A stretch of 64,000 nt of DNA, from NCBI GenBank assembly GCA_963669405.2, contig CAXXHF010000002.1, positions 1,674,001 through 1,738,000 of the forward strand, in the 5' to 3' direction. The position numbers were made by a program, and so were the translations under genes. This document shows positions 8,849 to 15,449 of this stretch, one piece after another. The stretch comes from Aureisphaera sp963669405 (GTDB taxonomy: Bacteria; Bacteroidota; Bacteroidia; Flavobacteriales; Flavobacteriaceae). The notes under the pieces are model-generated. The model had not been told where the DNA came from, searched no databases, and saw nothing but the letters and a program-made list of their open reading frames with translations. Within the stretch, counting starts at the first letter, position 1. Every line of letters starts with the position of its first letter.

Positions 8849-9298
8849 ATGAAAAATATAATTCTACTATTTGCAATCTTTACCTCGGTTTTTTCTGTTT
8901 TTGCTCAAGAACATGTAAATCTGAAAAATGATTATGCGGCCGAAGGGTACGACGTGGTTTCATACTTTCAGAACAATCCACAAAAAGGGAATAAAAAATT
9001 CACTTCTACCCATGCAGGGGTTCACTACAAATTTACCTCCAAAGAAAATTTGGAAACCTTCCAAGCAAACCCAGAGAAATACATTCCTCAATATGGAGGA
9101 TATTGTGCCTATGCGGTAGCCAAAAAAGGTGAAAAAGTTGGAGTAAACCCAAAAACATTCCTTATTACAGAAGGTAAACTTTATTTGTTTTACAACAGTT
9201 GGGGTGTAAATACTTTAGAAAAATGGAATGAAGAAGGCCCAAAAAGCCTTCAAAAAGATGCCGATTTGCGTTGGCAGGATATTACACAAAAACACTAA
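8849..9298 (+). CDS. YHS-domain secreted protein
   Basis: This is a 149-residue protein with a signal peptide (KNIILLFAIFTSVFSVFAQ). The YHS-like core follows (EGYDVVSYF, AGVHYKFTSKENLETFQANP, then YGGYCAYAVAKG-like residues near 85-100). YHS domains occur in metal-handling proteins. Here the region before a Mn/Zn uptake operon makes a metal link tempting, but a strong terminator separates the two. The function is unproven. Confidence 0.8.
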   Translation: MKNIILLFAIFTSVFSVFAQEHVNLKNDYAAEGYDVVSYFQNNPQKGNKKFTSTHAGVHYKFTSKENLETFQANPEKYIPQYGGYCAYAVAKKGEKVGVNPKTFLITEGKLYLFYNSWGVNTLEKWNEEGPKSLQKDADLRWQDITQKH

Positions 9299-9304
9299 AA
9301 CGAC

Positions 9305-9336
9305 AACCCCTAATCTCTCTTAGGGGTTATTTTTTG
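9305..9336 (+). terminator. Rho-independent terminator after the YHS gene
   Basis: A perfect 9-bp stem (AACCCCTAA/TTAGGGGTT) with a 6-base loop is followed by six T. It starts 7 bp after the stop at 9298 and insulates the metal uptake operon from the genes upstream. Confidence 0.93.
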
Positions 9337-9342
9337 TTATAA

Positions 9343-9362
9343 TTTTTAGTCTTGTCTAAAAA
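9343..9362 (+). promoter_or_regulatory. Candidate DtxR/MntR-family operator
   Basis: TTTTTAG-N6-CTAAAAA is a perfect 7-bp inverted repeat. Its core TTAG-N6-CTAA has the same half-sites and spacing as the classical DtxR/IdeR box. It sits 30 bp upstream of the -7 element of the metal regulator gene, a plausible place for autoregulation. It has no following T-run, so it is not a second terminator. Inferred from pattern only. Confidence 0.55.
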
Positions 9363-9391
9363 ACAATATAGTGCATATCAAAAAATATGTT

Positions 9392-9399
9392 TACTTTTG
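9392..9399 (+). promoter_or_regulatory. -7 element of the metal uptake operon
   Basis: TACTTTTG matches TAnnTTTG exactly. Its final G is four bases before the ATG at 9404, so the message is probably leaderless. It also argues against the upstream in-frame GTG at 9371, which would lie before the promoter. Confidence 0.6.
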
Positions 9400-9403
9400 T
9401 CAC

Positions 9404-10060
9404 ATGTTTTCATTAGCCGAGGAAAATTATTTAAAAACCATTTACCATTTGGAGCAGGAATCCAAAGGTGGTGTAAGCACCAATGCCATTGCAGATAAAA
9501 TGGACACCAAACCTTCTTCTGTAACAGATATGGTACAAAGGTTAGCCGAAAAAGGAGTGATTTCCTATAAAAAATACAAGGGTGCCACACTTACTTCCAA
9601 AGGGAGAAAAACCGCAGCAGGAGTCATCCGTAAACACCGTTTATGGGAAGTCTTTTTAGTTGATAAGTTGAAATTTCACTGGGATGAGGTACACGAAATT
9701 GCTGAGCAATTGGAACATATTCATAGCGAGGAACTTATTAATAGATTAGACAAGTACTTAGGCAATCCCGATTTCGATCCCCATGGAGATCCAATTCCTG
9801 ATAAAAATGGAAACGTAAAGAAAACAGAGAAAAAACTACTTTCTGAACTTTCAAAAAAACAAAAAGGTGTCTGTGTGGGTGTTAAAGAAACCAGCAGTGA
9901 ATTTCTTCAATATTTAGATAAAAGAAATATCACAATTGGCACGAAGTTGTCAGTTCTTGGTAAAGAGTTTTTTGATGGTTCTATGATTATTCAAGTAGGA
10001 AGGGATCAATTTTTCATTTCAAAAAAGACTGCCGAAAATCTATATATACAAACTACCTAA
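9404..10060 (+). CDS. mntR: DtxR/MntR-family metal-dependent repressor
   Basis: This is a 218-residue regulator: an N-terminal winged helix (1-70, NAIADKMDTKPSSVTDMVQR), a metal-binding dimerisation domain (about 72-140) and a C-terminal FeoA/SH3-like domain (about 155-218). Aligned by eye with DtxR, His78, Glu82 and His97 match the ancillary site. Glu101, Glu104 and His105 match the primary site, with Glu in place of DtxR Cys102, as in MntR; this favours Mn over Fe sensing. ATG at 9404 was chosen over GTG at 9371 because the promoter lies between them. It heads the uptake operon, with one base between it and the next gene. Confidence 0.88.
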   Translation: MFSLAEENYLKTIYHLEQESKGGVSTNAIADKMDTKPSSVTDMVQRLAEKGVISYKKYKGATLTSKGRKTAAGVIRKHRLWEVFLVDKLKFHWDEVHEIAEQLEHIHSEELINRLDKYLGNPDFDPHGDPIPDKNGNVKKTEKKLLSELSKKQKGVCVGVKETSSEFLQYLDKRNITIGTKLSVLGKEFFDGSMIIQVGRDQFFISKKTAENLYIQTT

Positions 10061-10061
10061 C

Positions 10062-10856
10062 ATGAAAAAAGTAAAATTATTCACTCTTATCATAACATCC
10101 TGTTTTACCTTGCATCTTACCGCACAGGAAGAACCCAACAGTGATCCTGAACTTATTACTGATCGTCCAGATGCCACAGAATCTCCATCTACGGTTCCAA
10201 TTGGTTCTTTGCAAATAGAAACAGGAGCTTTTTATACTTCTTTCGAAAAAGAAAATATAAAACAAGAAGTATTGGCATATAACACTACCCTATTGCGTTA
10301 TGGAATTTTAGACAATCTAGAACTACGCTTGGGATGGAATTTTGAAGAGGGACGCACTTCACTTAACGGACAACAACTAGACGATGTTCTAAGTGGCTTT
10401 TCACCATTATTGGCTGGAGTAAAGGTCAATATTACAGAAGAAAAAGGCTTGCTTCCTACCATTGGTCTCATAGGACATTTATTTCTTCCCTTAAGTGCTG
10501 CTTCAGATTACCGCCCAGAAACCACTGGGGTGGATTTCAGGTTTTCGTTTGATCATACACTGTCCGAAAGTTCTAGTATTGCATATAATATAGGGGCAGA
10601 ATGGGGTAATGATTCTCCAGAAACTGCATACATCTATACGTTAGCCTACGGACATGGCATCAGTGATAGTTTTGGACTATATGCAGAAATATATGGGGAC
10701 TTTCCAGAAGACAGCAAAGCCAATCATTATTGGGATGCAGGGCTTACTTATTTAGTACAAAACAATTTACAATTGGATGCCACCGTAGGCACCAGTATTA
10801 CAGAAGGGCAAGACTTATTGGTGTCCGTAGGTGCCAGTTATCGAATTCCGAAATAA
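10062..10856 (+). CDS. Outer-membrane beta-barrel, MetA-pathway/transporter-like, in metal uptake operon
   Basis: This 264-residue protein starts with a signal peptide (KLFTLIITSCFTLHLTAQ). It continues with TDRPDATESPSTVP and alternating amphipathic strands up to the end, ending in VSVGASYRIPK. The TDRPDxTESP start is typical of the family annotated as phenol MetA-pathway transporters in Bacteroidota. One base separates it from mntR and six from the binding protein, so it is an operon member. I infer a role as an outer-membrane pore for the metal; substrate specificity is not visible in the sequence. Confidence 0.75.
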   Translation: MKKVKLFTLIITSCFTLHLTAQEEPNSDPELITDRPDATESPSTVPIGSLQIETGAFYTSFEKENIKQEVLAYNTTLLRYGILDNLELRLGWNFEEGRTSLNGQQLDDVLSGFSPLLAGVKVNITEEKGLLPTIGLIGHLFLPLSAASDYRPETTGVDFRFSFDHTLSESSSIAYNIGAEWGNDSPETAYIYTLAYGHGISDSFGLYAEIYGDFPEDSKANHYWDAGLTYLVQNNLQLDATVGTSITEGQDLLVSVGASYRIPK

Positions 10857-10862
10857 AACATC

Positions 10863-11777
10863 ATGAAAAAGACATTTTTTATCCTATGCATAAGTCTACT
10901 TCTATTAAATTGCAAAGAAGAAGGCAAAAAAGAAAACGCTAAACTAAAAGTTGTAACCACTACTACCATGATTACCGATTTGGTGCAACAAATTGGCGGT
11001 GATTATATAGAAACAAACGGACTTATGGGAGCGGGAGTAGATCCGCACCTCTATAAAGCCAGTGAGGGAGATGTATCCAAACTTTACAACGCAGATATTA
11101 TATTTTACAATGGCCTGCATTTGGAAGGCAAGTTGGTTGAAGTGTTTGAAAAGATGGAAAGCACATCCAAAACACAAGTAGCCCTTGGTGAAACCTTAGA
11201 CAAATCTGGGCTTATAGGGTCTGAATATTTTGCTTCCAATTACGATCCTCACGTATGGTTTAACATCGATTATTTTAAAAAGTTTGCAAATCAAGTAACC
11301 ATTACCCTTGCCGAAAAAGATCCAAAAAACAAAATAAACTATTTGAGCAACGAGACTAGGTATCTTGCCGAATTGGATGAGTTGAAAACTGCTATAGAAA
11401 GTAAGATTGCATCACTACCAAAGGAAAAAAGGATATTGGTAACGGCTCATGATGCTTTTAATTATTTTGGGGCAGCTTATGATTTTGAAGTTGTCGGTTT
11501 ACAAGGACTCTCTACTGCAACCGAAGCAGGTGTACAAGACGTTCAGCGCCTTTCCAGTTTCATTATAGAAAAACAGGTGAAAGCCATATTTGTAGAAAGC
11601 TCTGTGCCTAGAAAAACCATAGAAGCACTTCAAGAAGCTGTAAAATCAAAAGGTTTCAATGTAAAAATTGGAGGATCTCTTTATAGCGATGCCTTAGGAA
11701 ACCCAGAGACTATAGAAGGTACTTATATTGGAATGTTTCAATACAACGTGAATACTATTGTAGATGAACTAAAATGA
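10863..11777 (+). CDS. Metal ABC transporter substrate-binding lipoprotein (TroA/ZnuA/MntC type)
   Basis: The 304-residue cluster A-I binding protein has a lipobox ending at Cys17 (LLLLNC). Likely metal ligands are His62 (GVDPHLY), His130 (DPHVWF), His196 (VTAHDAF) and Asp276 (LYSDALG). This His-His-His-Asp set is as in TroA, which binds Zn or Mn. There is no His-rich loop of the kind found in ZnuA, and the neighbour mntR favours manganese. It overlaps the ATPase gene by 4 bp. Part of the 9404-14821 operon. Confidence 0.92.
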   Translation: MKKTFFILCISLLLLNCKEEGKKENAKLKVVTTTTMITDLVQQIGGDYIETNGLMGAGVDPHLYKASEGDVSKLYNADIIFYNGLHLEGKLVEVFEKMESTSKTQVALGETLDKSGLIGSEYFASNYDPHVWFNIDYFKKFANQVTITLAEKDPKNKINYLSNETRYLAELDELKTAIESKIASLPKEKRILVTAHDAFNYFGAAYDFEVVGLQGLSTATEAGVQDVQRLSSFIIEKQVKAIFVESSVPRKTIEALQEAVKSKGFNVKIGGSLYSDALGNPETIEGTYIGMFQYNVNTIVDELK

Positions 11778-12511
11778 TGGGAAAATTAGCCGTACAAGTG
11801 GACGACCTTACAGTGGCTTATAATTATAAGCCAGTTCTTTGGGATATCGATTTATTTATTCCCGAAGGAGTCCTCATGGCTATAGTAGGACCTAATGGAG
11901 CCGGAAAATCAACATTGATTAAATCGATTTTGGGAATTATAGATCCTATCGCAGGCAGTGTTTCCATTTATGGTAAACCCTACGAGAAACAACGAAAATT
12001 AGTCGCCTATGTACCTCAAAAAGGAAGTGTAGATTGGGATTTCCCCACGACTTCCTTAGATGTTGTAATGATGGGAACCTATGGTAGTTTGGGATGGATA
12101 AAACGTCCTGGCGCCAAACAGAAAAAAGCAGCTTTGGAAGCCCTTGAAAAAGTTGGAATGTTGTCTTTTAAGAACAGGCAAATTAGTCAGTTAAGTGGCG
12201 GGCAACAACAACGTGTTTTTCTAGCTAGGGCATTAGTTCAAAACGCTTCTATTTACTTTATGGATGAGCCTTTTCAAGGTGTTGACGCAACTACTGAAAT
12301 AGCTATTATCAACATTCTAAAAGAACTACGAAAAGCAGGAAAAACAGTAGTGGTGGTACATCATGATTTACAGACAGTTCCAGAATATTTTGATTGGGTT
12401 ACCTTCCTGAATGTGAAGAAAATTGCCACAGGACCTGTAAAGGAAATCTTCAATGATGACAACCTAACCAAAACATACGGTATCAACTATAAAGTTGCTA
12501 TAAATAAATAG
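11774..12511 (+). CDS. Metal ABC transporter ATPase (MntB/TroB type)
   Basis: The 245-residue cytoplasmic ATPase energises import by the two permeases downstream. Walker A GPNGAGKST (about residues 39-47), signature LSGGQQQR, Walker B IYFMDEP and the switch His in VVVHHDL are all intact. Either of two adjacent ATGs (11774 or 11777) could be used; the first overlaps the upstream stop as ATGA. Confidence 0.93.
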   Translation: MMGKLAVQVDDLTVAYNYKPVLWDIDLFIPEGVLMAIVGPNGAGKSTLIKSILGIIDPIAGSVSIYGKPYEKQRKLVAYVPQKGSVDWDFPTTSLDVVMMGTYGSLGWIKRPGAKQKKAALEALEKVGMLSFKNRQISQLSGGQQQRVFLARALVQNASIYFMDEPFQGVDATTEIAIINILKELRKAGKTVVVVHHDLQTVPEYFDWVTFLNVKKIATGPVKEIFNDDNLTKTYGINYKVAINK

Positions 12512-12543
12512 CTTTTGTAATCATTAATTAAGGACAAAGTAAA

Positions 12544-13680
12544 ATGTCAATCAGTGAATATTTTCAATTGGTAATGACCGACTACACCTTACGTACCATT
12601 ACGTTAGGAACTGCTGTATTGGGTGCTATCTGTGGAATGTTGGGAAGCTTTGCCGTTTTGCGAAAACAAAGTTTATTGGGTGATGCTATTTCACATGCTG
12701 CTTTACCCGGAATTGCCTTAGCTTTTTTAATTACCGGAGCTAAAGACACTAATATTTTGTTGTTGGGGGCTCTAATAAGCGGACTTATAGGCACTTTCTG
12801 GATTCGCGGAATGATTACGAAAACACATCTAAAAACTGATACGGCTTTGGGGCTCATTCTTTCCTTGTTCTTTGGGTTTGGTATGTTATTACTCACTTTT
12901 ATCCAAAAACAGCCTAATGCCAACCAAGCTGGGTTGGACAAATACCTTTTTGGACAAGCTGCTACATTAGTGGAGAAAGATGTTTGGCTCATGATTACAG
13001 TTACTGGTATCTGCCTCGTTGTTATCCTCCTCTTTTGGAAAGAATTCAAAATCATGTTGTTTGATGCCGACTTTACTAAAACTCTAGGGTTCAATATTCG
13101 TTTTATAGACATTCTCATAACATTTTTCATTGTTTTGGCTATCGTCCTGGGACTCCAGACCGTAGGGGTAGTATTAATGAGTGCCATGCTATTGGCCCCA
13201 GCAGCAGCAGCAAGACAATGGACAAACAAATTAGGCACCATGATCTTTTTAGCGGCATTGTTTGGAGCATTTTCAGGTGTTTTTGGAACCGCTATTAGTG
13301 CCTCACAAAACAATCTTTCTACCGGACCTGTAATTGTATTGGTGGCTGCTGTATTTGTTATCGTATCATTTATTTTTTCACCAGGAAGAGGAATTTTGTT
13401 TCGTCAGTTACGTTTCAGGAAAAACCGAAGGGATCTAAAATTACAAAAGACCCTTCAGTTCATGCATAGTATTGTAGCAACCCACGAAAACATTGAACAC
13501 CCACACGCCATAAAAATCCTAAATAATTTTCAAGGATTTACCCGTAAGTCATTGCAGAAACTGGAAGAAAAGGATTGGATTAAAATCTCGGGGCAACAAT
13601 GGGCCCTTACGCCAAAAGGATTCCATCAGGCAGAAAACCTATACAATCAACAAATAAACAATGACAGCTCCACAGATTGA
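12544..13680 (+). CDS. Metal ABC permease with C-terminal winged-helix tail
   Basis: The 378-residue protein has about eight to nine membrane segments of the ABC-3 (ZnuB/TroC) family in residues 1-288, including LLGDAISHAALPGIALAF. After these, residues about 290-378 form a soluble tail ending in TRKSLQKLEEKDWIKI and WALTPKGFHQAENLYNQ. This resembles the winged-helix half of DtxR proteins (compare LTSKGRKTAAGVI in the regulator of this operon). A permease-repressor fusion is known in Chlamydia (YtgCR). Its 3' end overlaps the next permease gene by 20 bp. Confidence 0.9.
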   Translation: MSISEYFQLVMTDYTLRTITLGTAVLGAICGMLGSFAVLRKQSLLGDAISHAALPGIALAFLITGAKDTNILLLGALISGLIGTFWIRGMITKTHLKTDTALGLILSLFFGFGMLLLTFIQKQPNANQAGLDKYLFGQAATLVEKDVWLMITVTGICLVVILLFWKEFKIMLFDADFTKTLGFNIRFIDILITFFIVLAIVLGLQTVGVVLMSAMLLAPAAAARQWTNKLGTMIFLAALFGAFSGVFGTAISASQNNLSTGPVIVLVAAVFVIVSFIFSPGRGILFRQLRFRKNRRDLKLQKTLQFMHSIVATHENIEHPHAIKILNNFQGFTRKSLQKLEEKDWIKISGQQWALTPKGFHQAENLYNQQINNDSSTD

Positions 13681-14821
13681 AATACAGCTCATAGCTATGG
13701 TGGTTGCTACCGCTTGTGCCATACCGGGTGTTTTTCTGGTATTGCGAAAAATGGCGCTTATTAGCGATGCCATAAGTCATTCTATATTACCTGGGATTGT
13801 ACTGGGGTTTTTCCTAACCCATGATCTCAATTCTCCTTGGCTTATTCTCTTAGCGGCCATGACAGGGGTGATCACGGTTGTTCTGGTAGAAGCCATTCAG
13901 AAAACAGGTTTGGTAAAAGAAGACACCGCCATTGGTTTGGTATTCCCTGCTCTTTTTAGCATTGGGGTTATTCTTATTGCCAAAAACGCCAATGATGTTC
14001 ACTTAGATGTAGATGCTGTTTTGTTAGGGGAACTAGCCTTCGCTCCTTTCGATAGACTTCTGATGTTCGGAACTGACGTAGGACCAAAATCTCTCTGGGT
14101 CATGGGAATCATCTTGGTATGTATTCTCATTCTTCTGTTTCTATTCTTTAAGGAACTAAAGGTGAGCACTTTTGATGCAGGATTGTCTTCTGCCCTCGGT
14201 ATTTCGCCTGTTATCATGCACTATGGCCTTATGTCTGTATCTTCCATAACCGTGGTGGGTGCTTTTGATGCTGTGGGTGCCATATTGGTAGTGGCTTTTA
14301 TGATTGCTCCTGCTGCTACTGCCTATTTACTGACAAGTGACTTAAAGAAAATGATCGTATTTTCAATAGGTTTTGGGGTGCTTTCTGCACTATTGGGGTA
14401 TTGGACAGCACATCTTATAGATGCATCAATATCTGGTGCAATGACCACGGTATTAGGCTTAATATTCCTGAGTGTGTATTTATTTGCCCCTCGTAAAGGA
14501 TTAATATCTGTATTGTATAGGCAAAAACAGCAAAGGACCGAAGTTTCATTACTTACTTTTCTACTTCACCTGAACAACCATCAGGACATTAATGAACGTC
14601 ATATAAATCACCTCAACGAACATATTAATTGGCAAAAAGTACGCTCAAAAACTGTATTGGAACTGGCCTTAAAAAATAATATGATTTCTGTTGAAGATGA
14701 CATTGTTTCTTTGACCGAAAAAGGCAAAGAATTTACGGATTTGGCGTTGGAATATATTATCACAAACAAAGATGAAAAGATAGAGCCTATGAAGGATGAC
14801 TTCTTTCTATTCCGTGGTTAA
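13661..14821 (+). CDS. Second metal ABC permease with winged-helix-like tail
   Basis: The 386-residue ABC-3 permease has LISDAISHSILPGIVLGFF near residues 30-50 and about eight membrane segments up to residue 283. A soluble tail of about 100 residues follows (284-386), with a KTVLELALKNNMISV helix and VSLTEKGKEFTDLALEYI. This again looks like a DtxR-type winged helix. With the previous gene it probably forms a heterodimeric membrane pore, as in TroCD. It is the last gene of the operon; I saw no convincing terminator in the 53 bp before the next gene. Confidence 0.9.
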   Translation: MTAPQIEIQLIAMVVATACAIPGVFLVLRKMALISDAISHSILPGIVLGFFLTHDLNSPWLILLAAMTGVITVVLVEAIQKTGLVKEDTAIGLVFPALFSIGVILIAKNANDVHLDVDAVLLGELAFAPFDRLLMFGTDVGPKSLWVMGIILVCILILLFLFFKELKVSTFDAGLSSALGISPVIMHYGLMSVSSITVVGAFDAVGAILVVAFMIAPAATAYLLTSDLKKMIVFSIGFGVLSALLGYWTAHLIDASISGAMTTVLGLIFLSVYLFAPRKGLISVLYRQKQQRTEVSLLTFLLHLNNHQDINERHINHLNEHINWQKVRSKTVLELALKNNMISVEDDIVSLTEKGKEFTDLALEYIITNKDEKIEPMKDDFFLFRG

Positions 14822-14864
14822 ACAACAATTGGCACGGTTTTTTCCTTTACCTTTATAAATGGAA

Positions 14865-14872
14865 TAATTTTG
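14865..14872 (+). promoter_or_regulatory. -7 element of the small secreted protein gene
   Basis: TAATTTTG fits TAnnTTTG exactly and ends two bases before the ATG at 14875. If it is used, the transcript would start at or even inside the start codon, so either the site is spurious or the start is leaderless. Confidence 0.4.
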
Positions 14873-14874
14873 TC

Positions 14875-15282
14875 ATGAAAAAGTATTTATCTCTTATCGT
14901 ATTTTTTATCCCTTTTGTACTAATGGCACAAGAAGAAACACCGAAATCCCCTCAAATTGGAATTAAGGTTGAAAAAGGCCAAACGGTTAGTTTTGGGGAT
15001 ATTTCCGTAAAATTTATTCAGGTATTGGAAGATTCTCGTTGTCCAAAGTATGTAAATTGTATGTGGGCTGGACAAGCTCGAGTTGAAGTTTTGGTGTCTG
15101 AAAAAGGAAAAGAAGCCACTACTCAAGAAATTACATTGGGTGCCTCCAAAGCAACATCTAAAAACACTGCATTCTACACTAAAGGTGATTATTTTATAGA
15201 AGCTATTGTTTTGAATCCATATCCTGAAGATGGAAAAGAAAAAGAGCCGTATACATTATTGATCAACGAAGGGAACAATTAG
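14875..15282 (+). CDS. Small secreted protein with DSRCP...CMWAG motif
   Basis: The 135-residue protein has a signal peptide (KKYLSLIVFFIPFVLMAQ) and a conserved-looking core EDSRCPKYVNCMWAGQARVEV. Its two cysteines, Cys59 and Cys63 or nearby, may form a disulfide. The motif is common in short secreted proteins of Bacteroidota, but I know no function for it. The stop codon TAG overlaps the stop of the convergent small gene at 15279. Confidence 0.75.
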   Translation: MKKYLSLIVFFIPFVLMAQEETPKSPQIGIKVEKGQTVSFGDISVKFIQVLEDSRCPKYVNCMWAGQARVEVLVSEKGKEATTQEITLGASKATSKNTAFYTKGDYFIEAIVLNPYPEDGKEKEPYTLLINEGNN

Positions 15283-15437
15283 TGACACCCACAATCTTTG
15301 TTGCCACATTTGGTTTTTTCGCCATCAAGCGTCCCCAATGATCTTTGTCGAGTCTCAAAAATAGGATTCCACACAAACTTCTTCAGTAAAAAGCCTGTAG
15401 CTAAGCAAAAAGTTATGATGACTAAAATGGTCTGCAT
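15279..15437 (-). CDS. FeoB-associated Cys-rich membrane protein (52 aa)
   Basis: This short gene translates as a 52-residue protein with one N-terminal membrane helix (MQTILVIITFCLATGFLLKK). A basic linker and a Cys-rich tail, CGNKDCGCH, follow. This is the pattern of the small proteins found next to feoB in many bacteria (Pfam FeoB_associated family). It starts 12 bp after the FeoB stop and is thus the last gene of feoA-feoB-feoX. Its stop TAA shares bases 15280-15281 with the stop of the convergent gene. A role as a metal chaperone or accessory of FeoB is inferred. Confidence 0.82.
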   Translation of the reverse strand: MQTILVIITFCLATGFLLKKFVWNPIFETRQRSLGTLDGEKTKCGNKDCGCH

Positions 15438-15449
15438 ACTCTAAAGATA

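Noticed and set aside
9371..9403. GTG start for the metal regulator, 11 codons upstream of ATG 9404
   Set aside because: The promoter element TACTTTTG lies between them, and DtxR-family proteins begin near the residues encoded from 9404.
12582..13313. Long antisense open frame opposite permease 1
   Set aside because: It has no domain or promoter and follows from codon bias of the real gene on the plus strand; similar antisense frames lie opposite fhs, the symporter and napA.
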